Below, piece after piece: positions 41,244 to 47,285 of a DNA stretch of 47,285 nt (position 1 is the first letter of the stretch; each line of letters starts with the position of its first letter). The notes below the pieces were generated by a model. The model saw only the letters and a list, made by a program, of their open reading frames with translations, did no database searches and was not told the DNA's origin. Source of the DNA: Gemmatimonadota bacterium (GTDB lineage Bacteria > Gemmatimonadota > Gemmatimonadetes > Longimicrobiales > Gaopeijiaceae). The DNA lies in contig SHZR01000021.1 in NCBI GenBank assembly GCA_009692205.1, forward strand, positions 1 to 47,285. The letters are read 5' to 3'. Both the position numbers and the translations under genes were made by a program.

Positions 41244-43015
41244 GCGGAACTCTCCCGAGTCTCGACCGGCAGTCTGACGCGCACCCGGGCTCCTCCTCCG
41301 TTCACGTTGTCGAAGGCGAAATCACCCCCGAGCGCTCCGATCCGTTCCCGGATCCCCGCCAACCCTCCGCGCGACCGCAAGCGATTCGCCGTGTCCTTGG
41401 GGAACCCAGGCCCATTGTCCGTCACGCTGAGCGTGACCCGTTCGGCATCGGCCTCCAGGCGAATCTCCACGCGTCGGCATGGACCGTGACGAACCGCATT
41501 GGCGAGCGCCTCTTGTAGGGCACGATAGATCGCTACCTCCGCGTCTGCCGACAGTCGGGGCATGCTGGTCGGCGGATCGAAGACGATCTCCAGGGAGTCG
41601 TGCCCCCAGAAGTCTCGCGCCAGCGCGCGCATTGCCGGCAGCAGGCCCAGGTCGTCGAGCGCCATCGGACGCAGATTCCGTGTGACACTGCGAATGCTCT
41701 TGATGCCCTCCCCGACCAGCGTCCTGGCGCGCGCGAGCGCCGGGGCGATGGACGCGTCCCCACGCTCCTCGACGAGACCCAGCTGGAGGTTCAATGCGGC
41801 CAGCACCTGGGCCGTCTCGTCGTGGAGCTCACGCCAGAGACGGTTCCGCTCCTCCTCGTGCTGGCGCACCATACGAGCCTGCAAGCGCTCGAGCTCCTCC
41901 GTGCGCGCCCCGAGGCTCTTGTGCAGCTCCTCGTTCGCGAGCGCCGCTCCTACTTGCTGGCCGAATGCGAGCAGGAAGCGGTTGTCGAGAACCGTGAACG
42001 GATCCCGGGCCTCACCCACGACGACGAGCGCGCCGACGACCCGTTCGTCGCCGAGCACCGGCAGCGCCGCCGTGTAGGCGTGGAAGCTGCTGGAGCCCGC
42101 ACCCCTGTCGCGGGCGCCGCTCACCACGGTGGGCATCCCCGAGAGACCGACGTCCCGAGCGCTCTGGGTCGCGGCCTCCGGAGGAGCTTCGAACGGCCAG
42201 AGGGCCGCCACGCCCGCGCCCTGCACGAAACCGCCGCCGTCGGGTGACCCGAGCCAGAGCGCGGAGCCATGCACGCCGCGGAGGGAGAGCGCGCGGCGGA
42301 GCATCGCCTCGGCGGTGGTCCCTTGGCTTCCCGGCGCGGCCTGCAACTCGCCCGACAGCGCGGTGAGCGTGCGAAGCCCCTGGTCCAGGTCCTCAAGCAC
42401 CAGGAGCAGGATGCCGAGCCCCATCCCGAGCTCGAAGCCGACGTCGAGGTAGTAGCCCCAGGGGATCCACGCCCCCTGCGCCCGCATGAACGGATAGTCT
42501 AGGTGGTGGAGTGCCCAGAGCGCGAGGACTCCGACGAGGAAACGCGCGGCGGGCGAGCGCACGAGGCGGTCGTAGCGGAAGAACGCCCACGCCGTCCAGG
42601 CGGTTGTGATGCTGAGGAACGCCACCATCGGAGCCGCCGCCGAAGCGAAGCTCTGGAGCACGTAGATGGCCACGTAGGACCAGACGAACGGCAGGAGCCA
42701 GAGGCCGAGGTACAGGTTCGTCCAAGGGAGGCGCTGGGAGAAGACGAGCGTTGCCCAGAGGAGGGCGAGCGCGGTCCAGCCCGTGGTGACCTGATGCCAG
42801 AAGAGCCACGTCGACGCGCCCGTTTGGAGAAACAGCAGGATGCACACGAGCCGCAGGGCGTACACTCCCCAAGCGACCGCCCAAAGGCCGAAGTAGCGCC
42901 TCCGATACCGAGCGTGGAGGACGGCGCACAGCGCTACCAGGCCGAGGGTGACGGCGAGTTGGAGGTACGCGGCGGCGAGTTCGGTCGCGACGGCGTTGGG
43001 CACCGACAGGTCCAT
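41240..43015 (-). CDS. Membrane sensor histidine kinase (HisKA_3, GAF)
   Basis: 591 residues. Six to seven membrane helices at about residues 14-210, a GAF-like domain at about 235-360 (AEAMLRRALSLRGVHGSALWLG, AYTAALPVLGDERVVGALVVVGE), a coiled linker, then the HisKA_3 dimerisation helix with H398 in RELHDETAQVLAALNLQLG. The HATPase domain has LQEALANAVRHG and DNGPGF. It overlaps the response-regulator start. The ATG at 43015 begins in the last bases of a hydrophobic first helix region. Confidence 0.94.
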   Translation of the reverse strand: MDLSVPNAVATELAAAYLQLAVTLGLVALCAVLHARYRRRYFGLWAVAWGVYALRLVCILLFLQTGASTWLFWHQVTTGWTALALLWATLVFSQRLPWTNLYLGLWLLPFVWSYVAIYVLQSFASAAAPMVAFLSITTAWTAWAFFRYDRLVRSPAARFLVGVLALWALHHLDYPFMRAQGAWIPWGYYLDVGFELGMGLGILLLVLEDLDQGLRTLTALSGELQAAPGSQGTTAEAMLRRALSLRGVHGSALWLGSPDGGGFVQGAGVAALWPFEAPPEAATQSARDVGLSGMPTVVSGARDRGAGSSSFHAYTAALPVLGDERVVGALVVVGEARDPFTVLDNRFLLAFGQQVGAALANEELHKSLGARTEELERLQARMVRQHEEERNRLWRELHDETAQVLAALNLQLGLVEERGDASIAPALARARTLVGEGIKSIRSVTRNLRPMALDDLGLLPAMRALARDFWGHDSLEIVFDPPTSMPRLSADAEVAIYRALQEALANAVRHGPCRRVEIRLEADAERVTLSVTDNGPGFPKDTANRLRSRGGLAGIRERIGALGGDFAFDNVNGGGARVRVRLPVETRESSA

Positions 43016-43540
43016 GCCCGAAGATCCGCCCCGTCCCTACCTAGAGCAATGCGCTTGCGGCGAGCCCAGCAACTGACGATCCTCGGGCGCGTCGAGGACC
43101 CTCCCTTCCCCGCGTCCTTCATGGAGGATCCACGCGTGTCGCCGAGCATCGCTTTCGGGCCCCGCCGGGCCACCTGAGCGGCTCGGATGAGAACGTGATG
43201 CGCGAGGCCGGACTCGACGCCGACGTCCAATACGCGCGCGTTCGCGACTACGTCGCCGCCCGTCGGAGGAAATGAGGTACCGGCACCGGCACGGTGTGAC
43301 CTGCGCCGAGCGTCGGGACGTCCACCGAAAGGCGTGAGCGCGCCGGTGTTCGGCGCGCGACCATGCGGCACGCATCCTGCTCCTTGGAGACGTCGTCGTG
43401 ACCTATGGGTCGCCCACGGCCGGCGGTATCCGGCTGGAGCGCAGTGCACCGCTCTCCCGGAAGGTCGTGGGCGATCCACCACGACGGCTCGTCGAGTCCC
43501 GGGGCCTTGCCCCGCAGAGCGCTCGCACCAGAATACCTTC
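43016..43540. other. Intergenic region upstream of the two-component system
   Basis: 525 bases with no recognised gene. A plus-strand frame ending at TGA 43275 encodes ENVMREAGLDADVQY then VRDYVAARRRK, which looks protein-like and may be the remnant C-terminus of a lost gene; its start is unclear. A GC-only hairpin (GCGCGCCG / CGGCGCGC, loop GTGTT) lies at 43338-43358 without a T-run. The promoter of the minus-strand kinase and that of the plus-strand lipoprotein should both lie here; no convincing hexamers were found. Confidence 0.4.
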
Positions 43541-44236
43541 ATGCTGCGACCCAGTTTCCGACCCACGCACGTTCTCGTCGCGTCGTGCGCCATGCTCCTG
43601 GCCGTCGCGGGCTGCGAGGAGCCCACGGCACCCCCGGTGGTGGCCGGATCAATCGGAGGCGTGCGCTTCACGGTCGTGTCGGGCTCGGTTCTCCAACCGG
43701 TCGCGGACGGACCGATCTTCGCCGACGTCGCGGGGACGGAAGTCGTGCTGGACAACAATCCATCCGCGCTCGGGATGAGCAACGGCAAGCGGCTCCATCT
43801 GCGAACGTAGTTCGCGCTCCGGCACGGGGACACGCTGACGATCAGCGCGTTCGGCACGTCGAGCGATCCCTTTGGGCCTGGTACGGCGGTCGTGATCGGC
43901 CGCAACCAGGGGGAGAGCGACTACGCCTTCTACGTCGACAGCCTGGTCTTCGCGGACAGCTCCTTCGTTCCCCAGCCCGCGGCGGCGAACGTCGAGCAGT
44001 GGATCGTGACCGAGTTCTACGCCGAGAACGTTCCGGGGTACGGCGCGGGCAGCGGTGTCGCCACGTGGCCCCTCAACGATCTCGCTCCCGCGTTCGGCGC
44101 CGACGTGCTGGGCTGCACCGACGGTCCGGCCATGAGTGCGGCGCTCCTGACCGGGGACCGCGTGGCCTACCGGCTCACGTCCGCGTTCCTCACCCGCGTC
44201 GAAGTGGTCGACACCATCGTGGGCCCCTGCATCTGA
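43541..44236 (+). pseudogene. Secreted lipoprotein interrupted by an in-frame TAG
   Basis: ATG at 43541 starts a lipoprotein signal peptide with lipobox LAVAGC. The frame continues through GSIGGVRFTVVSGSVLQPV to a TAG at 43808-43810, then goes on in the same frame for a further 141 codons with normal composition (FALRHGDTLTISAFGTSSD to VVDTIVGPCI). Total about 231 codons. No family is recognised; it looks like a beta-rich domain with a disulfide near the end. Either a recent nonsense mutation (CAG to TAG fits), a sequencing error, or two ORFs. Confidence 0.7.
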
Positions 44237-44331
44237 GGGAGCCCGGCGGCGGCGGCTCGCCTTGCCGAGCCCTCCCCCCGTTCGGACATTCAGGGCATCC
44301 GTTCGTCCCACGTCCCCGCAGGAGCATCCCT

Positions 44332-45003
44332 GTGAAGAAGGTCCTCTTCGTGCTCGCGCTCGTGCTGGGCACGGCCCTCCCGGTCGCCGCGCAGGCAGGC
44401 AACTTCAGCTTCTTCGTCACCAGCCGCGGAATCGGAAACGGCGCGAACCTGGGAGGCCTCCGGGGCGCCGATCAGCACTGTCAGTCCCTGGCCTACGCCT
44501 TGGGGTTCGGCGACGCCGTCTGGCGCGCCTACCTGAGCGCGGTGGCGATGGGCGACCAACCCGCGGTGAACGCCCGGGACCGCATCGGCCGCGGTCCGTG
44601 GTACAACTTCCGCGGCGACCTCATCGCCCGGGACGTCACCGACCTCCACTCGGAGAACGCCAACCTCACGAAGGAGAGCACCCTGACCGAGCTGGGCCGT
44701 CCTTCGAACGGCCGGGGCGACACGCCGAACCAGCACGACATCCTCACCGGGTCCAACGCCGACGGGACCGTGTACACCGGCGGGGGTACGACCGCGTGTG
44801 GCAATTGGACCAGCAACGGAGAGGGCTCGGCGCGGGTCGGGCATCACGACCGCCAAGGAGGCGGCGAGAATCCCACGTCGTGGAACTCGGCGCACGACTC
44901 CCGGGGATGCAGCCAGGAGAACCTCGTCGCCACGGGAGGCAACGGCTACTTCCTATGCTTCGCGGCGGACGGCAACGTGCCCACGCGCCAAGAAGAGGAG
45001 TAG
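44332..45003 (+). CDS. Secreted lectin-like domain protein
   Basis: 223 residues. GTG start with GGAG eight bases upstream. Signal peptide MKKVLFVLALVLGTALPVAAQ. The mature part is one domain: FFVTSRGIGNGANLGGLRGADQHCQSLAYALG, then WRAYLSA, IGRGPWYNF, LTGSNADG, CGNWTSNGEG, WNSAHDSRGC and GGNGYFLCFA. Cysteines and the W/N-rich pattern resemble the C-type-lectin/endostatin-like fold seen in secreted bacterial proteins. No catalytic residue is apparent. Ends in an acidic EEE tail. Confidence 0.75.
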   Translation: MKKVLFVLALVLGTALPVAAQAGNFSFFVTSRGIGNGANLGGLRGADQHCQSLAYALGFGDAVWRAYLSAVAMGDQPAVNARDRIGRGPWYNFRGDLIARDVTDLHSENANLTKESTLTELGRPSNGRGDTPNQHDILTGSNADGTVYTGGGTTACGNWTSNGEGSARVGHHDRQGGGENPTSWNSAHDSRGCSQENLVATGGNGYFLCFAADGNVPTRQEEE

Positions 45004-45055
45004 GCTTCCCCGGCCGCGGCGCTTCACGCGCAGCGGCCATCGGTAGGCAGCCGTC

Positions 45056-46126
45056 ATGAGATCACGCACGCTCGTCCTCGGGGTCATGCTCGCGGGAGCC
45101 CCGATGGCCCCGGCGGCCGGCCTCGCCCAGGAGGTTCCTAGGATGGAATCGTGGGGCATCACGGCCGTGGAGGGCATCGAGCTCGGCCACCATACGCTCA
45201 CCGCACGTCCGACCGGCTGCACTGTCGTGCTCGCGAGGGCGGGAGCCGTGGGCGGAGTCGACATCCGCGGGAGCGCCCCCGGGACGCGCGAGACCGCGCT
45301 GCTCGATCCCGTGAACACGGTGGATGTGGTCCACGCGGTGGTACTCTCGGGCGGGTCGGCGTTCGGCCTCGACGCGGGATCGGGCGTCATGCGCTACCTG
45401 GACGAACGGGACATCGGCTATCGGGTGGGACGGCGCACCGTCCCCATCGTCGTCGGCGCGATCCTGTTCGACCTCGGGCTCGAAGGCGAGGAGCGGATCC
45501 GCCCGGGGGCCGAGTGCGGGTACACAGCCGCCGAGGCGGCTTCGTCCAGCACGCCCGCCGAGGGCTCCGTAGGGGCGGGCGCCGGTGCCACCGTCGGCAA
45601 GTTCGGCGGCGGGCGCCCCATGCGGGGCGGATTCGGAACGGCTTCGATCCGGCTGCCGAACGGCCTCACGGTGGCCGCAGCAGTCGCGGTGAACGCCGTC
45701 GGTGACGTGATCGATCCTGCCACCGGCGAGATCGTCGCCGGGGCGCGGAACCAGGACGGAACGGGCTTCTTGGACCTGCGCAGCCTGCTCCGGAGCGGGA
45801 CGACCAGCCCGCGAGCGCCCGCGGGCGCGAACACCACCATCGGCGTGGTGGCGACGAACGCCCGCCTGACCAAGGCCGAGGCTACCAAGGTCGCCCAGAT
45901 GGCGCAGGACGGGCTCGCCCGGACCATCTATCCGGCCCACACCACAGCCGACGGCGACACCGTGTTCTCCCTGGCCACCGGAGCCTGGGAGGGGTCGGCG
46001 GACGTGACGGTCATCGGGGCCCTCGCCGCGGAGGTGATGGCCGAGGCGATCCTGCGGGCAGTGCGCGCGGCCACGGGACTCCCTGGCATTCCGGCCGCCT
46101 CCGACCTCTCCCGCCCGACGCGCTGA
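45056..46126 (+). CDS. P1-family peptidase (DmpA/S58-like), secreted
   Basis: 356 residues. A signal peptide ends in GLAQ (about 25). Family segments are VEGIELGHHTL, GCTVVLARAGAVGGVDIRGSAPGT, ETALLDPVNTVD, HAVVLSGGSAFGLDAGSGVMRYL and GSVGAGAGATVGKFGG. The self-cleavage site should be in GANTTIGVVATNARL; the nucleophile would be a Thr rather than the Ser of Ochrobactrum DmpA. Enzymes of this family cleave N-terminal D- or beta-amino acids from short peptides; substrate here is unknown. Confidence 0.9.
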   Translation: MRSRTLVLGVMLAGAPMAPAAGLAQEVPRMESWGITAVEGIELGHHTLTARPTGCTVVLARAGAVGGVDIRGSAPGTRETALLDPVNTVDVVHAVVLSGGSAFGLDAGSGVMRYLDERDIGYRVGRRTVPIVVGAILFDLGLEGEERIRPGAECGYTAAEAASSSTPAEGSVGAGAGATVGKFGGGRPMRGGFGTASIRLPNGLTVAAAVAVNAVGDVIDPATGEIVAGARNQDGTGFLDLRSLLRSGTTSPRAPAGANTTIGVVATNARLTKAEATKVAQMAQDGLARTIYPAHTTADGDTVFSLATGAWEGSADVTVIGALAAEVMAEAILRAVRAATGLPGIPAASDLSRPTR

Positions 46127-46208
46127 CGCGTTCGCCAGGTCGTGGTGCTGGGAGGCCGCGTCGCCTAAACTGAGTCAGTGGGCCAAGATCCTCCGAGGAA
46201 AGGGCGAC

Positions 46209-47102
46209 GTGAGCACGTTCAGCGAGCAGCAGAACAGGGTGCGGACCGAGCCGGGATTCATCGCCGCGCTCGATCAGAGCGGCGGCAGCACACCGAAGGC
46301 CCTCCAGCAGTACGGCATCGACGCCAGCGCCTGGTCGAACGAAGACGAGATGTTCGACGTGGTGCACGCGATGCGGGCACGGCTCATCACCAGCCCGGCC
46401 TTCGACGGGAAGCGCATCCTCGGCGCGATCCTCTTCGAGGGCACGATGGATCGCGACACCGACGGCCTTCCCACCGCCACCTACCTGTGGACGAAGAAGC
46501 GCGTCGTCCCCTTCCTCAAGATCGACAAGGGCCTCGCCGACCTTAAGGACGGCGTGCAGCTCATGAAGCCCATGCCGGATCTCGACAAGCTCCTCGATCG
46601 GGCACACGCCAAGGGCGTATTCGGCACCAAGGAGCGCTCCCTCATCAAAGAGGCCAACCCAGCGGGCATCGCAGCGGTCGTGCGGCAGCAGTTCGAGGTC
46701 GCCAAGCAGGTCCTCGCTCACGGCCTCATTCCGATCGTCGAGCCCGAGGTCGACATCAAGTGCCCGGACAAGGCCAAGGCCGAGGAGCTTCTTCGGAAGG
46801 AGATCCTCGCCGACCTGGATCGTCTGGGACCAGGGGACCGCGTGATGCTCAAGCTCACGCTCCCGGAGAAGGACGACTTCTACCGGCCCTGCATCGAGCA
46901 TCCCAAGGTGCTCAAGGTGGTCGCGCTCTCCGGAGGCTACCCGCGCGACGCGGCCAATGCGCGCCTGGCGCGCAACCATGGCGTGGTGGCGAGCTTCTCC
47001 CGCGCGCTCGTGGAGAGGCTCTTCGCGCAGCAGTCCGCGAAGGAGTTCGATGCGGCGCTCGACGGCGCGATCGAGAGCATCTTCAAAGCGTCGATGACGT
47101 AG
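46209..47102 (+). CDS. fda: Fructose-bisphosphate aldolase, class I
   Basis: Cleaves fructose 1,6-bisphosphate by a Schiff-base mechanism. 297 residues resembling the Staphylococcus-type class I enzyme: GFIAALDQSGGSTPKALQQYG, NEDEMFDVVHAMR, GAILFEGTMDRD, VPFLKIDKGLADLKDGVQLMKP, the Schiff-base Lys region VMLKLTLPEKDDF and VVALSGGYPRDAAN, then SFSRALVERL. GTG start. It ends 35 bases before the IS end. Confidence 0.95.
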   Translation: MSTFSEQQNRVRTEPGFIAALDQSGGSTPKALQQYGIDASAWSNEDEMFDVVHAMRARLITSPAFDGKRILGAILFEGTMDRDTDGLPTATYLWTKKRVVPFLKIDKGLADLKDGVQLMKPMPDLDKLLDRAHAKGVFGTKERSLIKEANPAGIAAVVRQQFEVAKQVLAHGLIPIVEPEVDIKCPDKAKAEELLRKEILADLDRLGPGDRVMLKLTLPEKDDFYRPCIEHPKVLKVVALSGGYPRDAANARLARNHGVVASFSRALVERLFAQQSAKEFDAALDGAIESIFKASMT

Positions 47103-47113
47103 GGCTGTGTGAG

Positions 47114-47137
47114 CTGTACCCGGTTCGAAGGACACTT
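47114..47137. repeat. Sequence resembling the IS terminal repeat, adjacent to the IS end
   Basis: CTGTACCCGGTTCGAAGGAC at 47114 closely matches CTGTACCCCGTTTCGAGAGG at 47142 inside the IS terminal repeat, in the same orientation, 28 bases apart. The copy lies outside the element's boundary at 47138. It may be a preferred target, a relic of an older element, or the opposite end of another IS copy. Confidence 0.6.
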
Positions 47138-47285
47138 TGCTCTGTACCCCGTTTCGAGAGGCAGTTCAGGCTAAGACTTGGGACCTGCCAAGAGCAGGGT
47201 GGTGCGGTACTGGTGAGGGGACTGATAGCCGAGCGCCGAGTGCGGCGCCACGGCGTTGTAATCAGCGAACCAGGCGGGCAGCTGC
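47138..47285 (-). mobile_element. IS3-family insertion sequence, 3' end (second copy, inverted)
   Basis: Reverse complement of bases 1-149, sharing the terminal repeat TGCTCTGTACCCCGTTTCGA and the transposase end. The window stops inside the element at essentially the same position as at the left end, which is what an assembly break at a repeated IS looks like. Confidence 0.85.
47171..47284 (-). CDS. IS3-family transposase, C-terminal fragment (second copy)
   Basis: The same 37-codon frame as at the left end, in reverse, with W-F-x-D-Y-N and P-H-S-A-L-G-Y and a TAG stop. Truncated by the window edge. Confidence 0.85.
   Translation of the reverse strand, partial: QLPAWFADYNAVAPHSALGYQSPHQYRTTLLLAGPKS

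Noticed and set aside
43338-43358. Hairpin as rho-independent terminator
   Set aside because: Very stable GC stem, but no T-run on either strand.
30440-44236. TAG reassigned to an amino acid genome-wide
   Set aside because: TAG is used as the normal terminator of moaA, lipB, rpoZ, pgk, imuB and the aldolase gene, so it is a stop here. The in-frame TAGs are better explained by mutation or error.

Overview
This window is a GC-rich (roughly two-thirds G+C by eye) bacterial chromosomal segment from a Gram-negative, TonB-using aerobe. The gene families suggest Gemmatimonadota or a close relative: a DUF5916/CBM9-like outer-membrane protein, plug-domain proteins cleaved after Ala-Gln, lipoproteins with BIG2 Ig-like repeats, and a monomeric NADP isocitrate dehydrogenase. 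This is inference from family content; no rRNA is present. Both ends of the window lie inside the 3' end of the same IS3-family insertion sequence, in opposite orientation, so the window is probably a draft contig broken at repeated IS copies.

Layout. 1-500: IS end, a lipoprotein gene cut by that IS, and tRNA-Asn. 575-27270: an almost unbroken minus-strand housekeeping block. It holds malate dehydrogenase; molybdopterin genes moaD-moaE-moaA; an ECF sigma factor, anti-sigma factor and Spy-like protein; HU; carA; lipB with a 2-oxoacid dehydrogenase E2; secG; the glycolytic trio gap-pgk-tpiA; and a tightly overlapped run pepA, outer-membrane protein, yicC-gmk-rpoZ-coaBC-udg-dnaB-ispD-tsaC-ptpA-aroE-comF. 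RNase HI is the only plus-strand gene here. Monomeric icd follows upstream of pepA. Many junctions are ATGA, GTGA or TTGA overlaps, so translational coupling is likely.

27473-38260: an accessory region. It contains the DUF5916 outer-membrane protein, a broken leishmanolysin-like metalloprotease gene, a MazF/ribbon-helix-helix toxin-antitoxin pair facing a DUF2442 gene, and a plus-strand repair locus (imuB, a DUF6504-like gene, a FAD-dependent dehydrogenase, recX). The imuB upstream region carries a 12-bp palindrome, four helically phased TTCGG motifs and a perfect 18-bp inverted repeat. Next to recX is an out-of-frame fusion of a membrane-protein gene to the end of a c-type cytochrome gene, downstream of a TonB-dependent receptor.

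40578-47102: a NarL-type response regulator and histidine kinase, a lipoprotein gene with one in-frame TAG, a secreted lectin-like protein, a P1-family peptidase and a class I fructose-bisphosphate aldolase. With gap, pgk, tpiA, mdh and icd this shows central carbon metabolism.

The most interesting points are the imuB locus without imuA or dnaE2 beside it but with an elaborate upstream region, recurrent TAG interruptions in surface-protein genes, carA with no ATG/GTG/TTG at its conserved N-terminus, and an IS inserted next to a sequence resembling its own end. No CRISPR array, prophage, rRNA or U-tract terminator was recognised.
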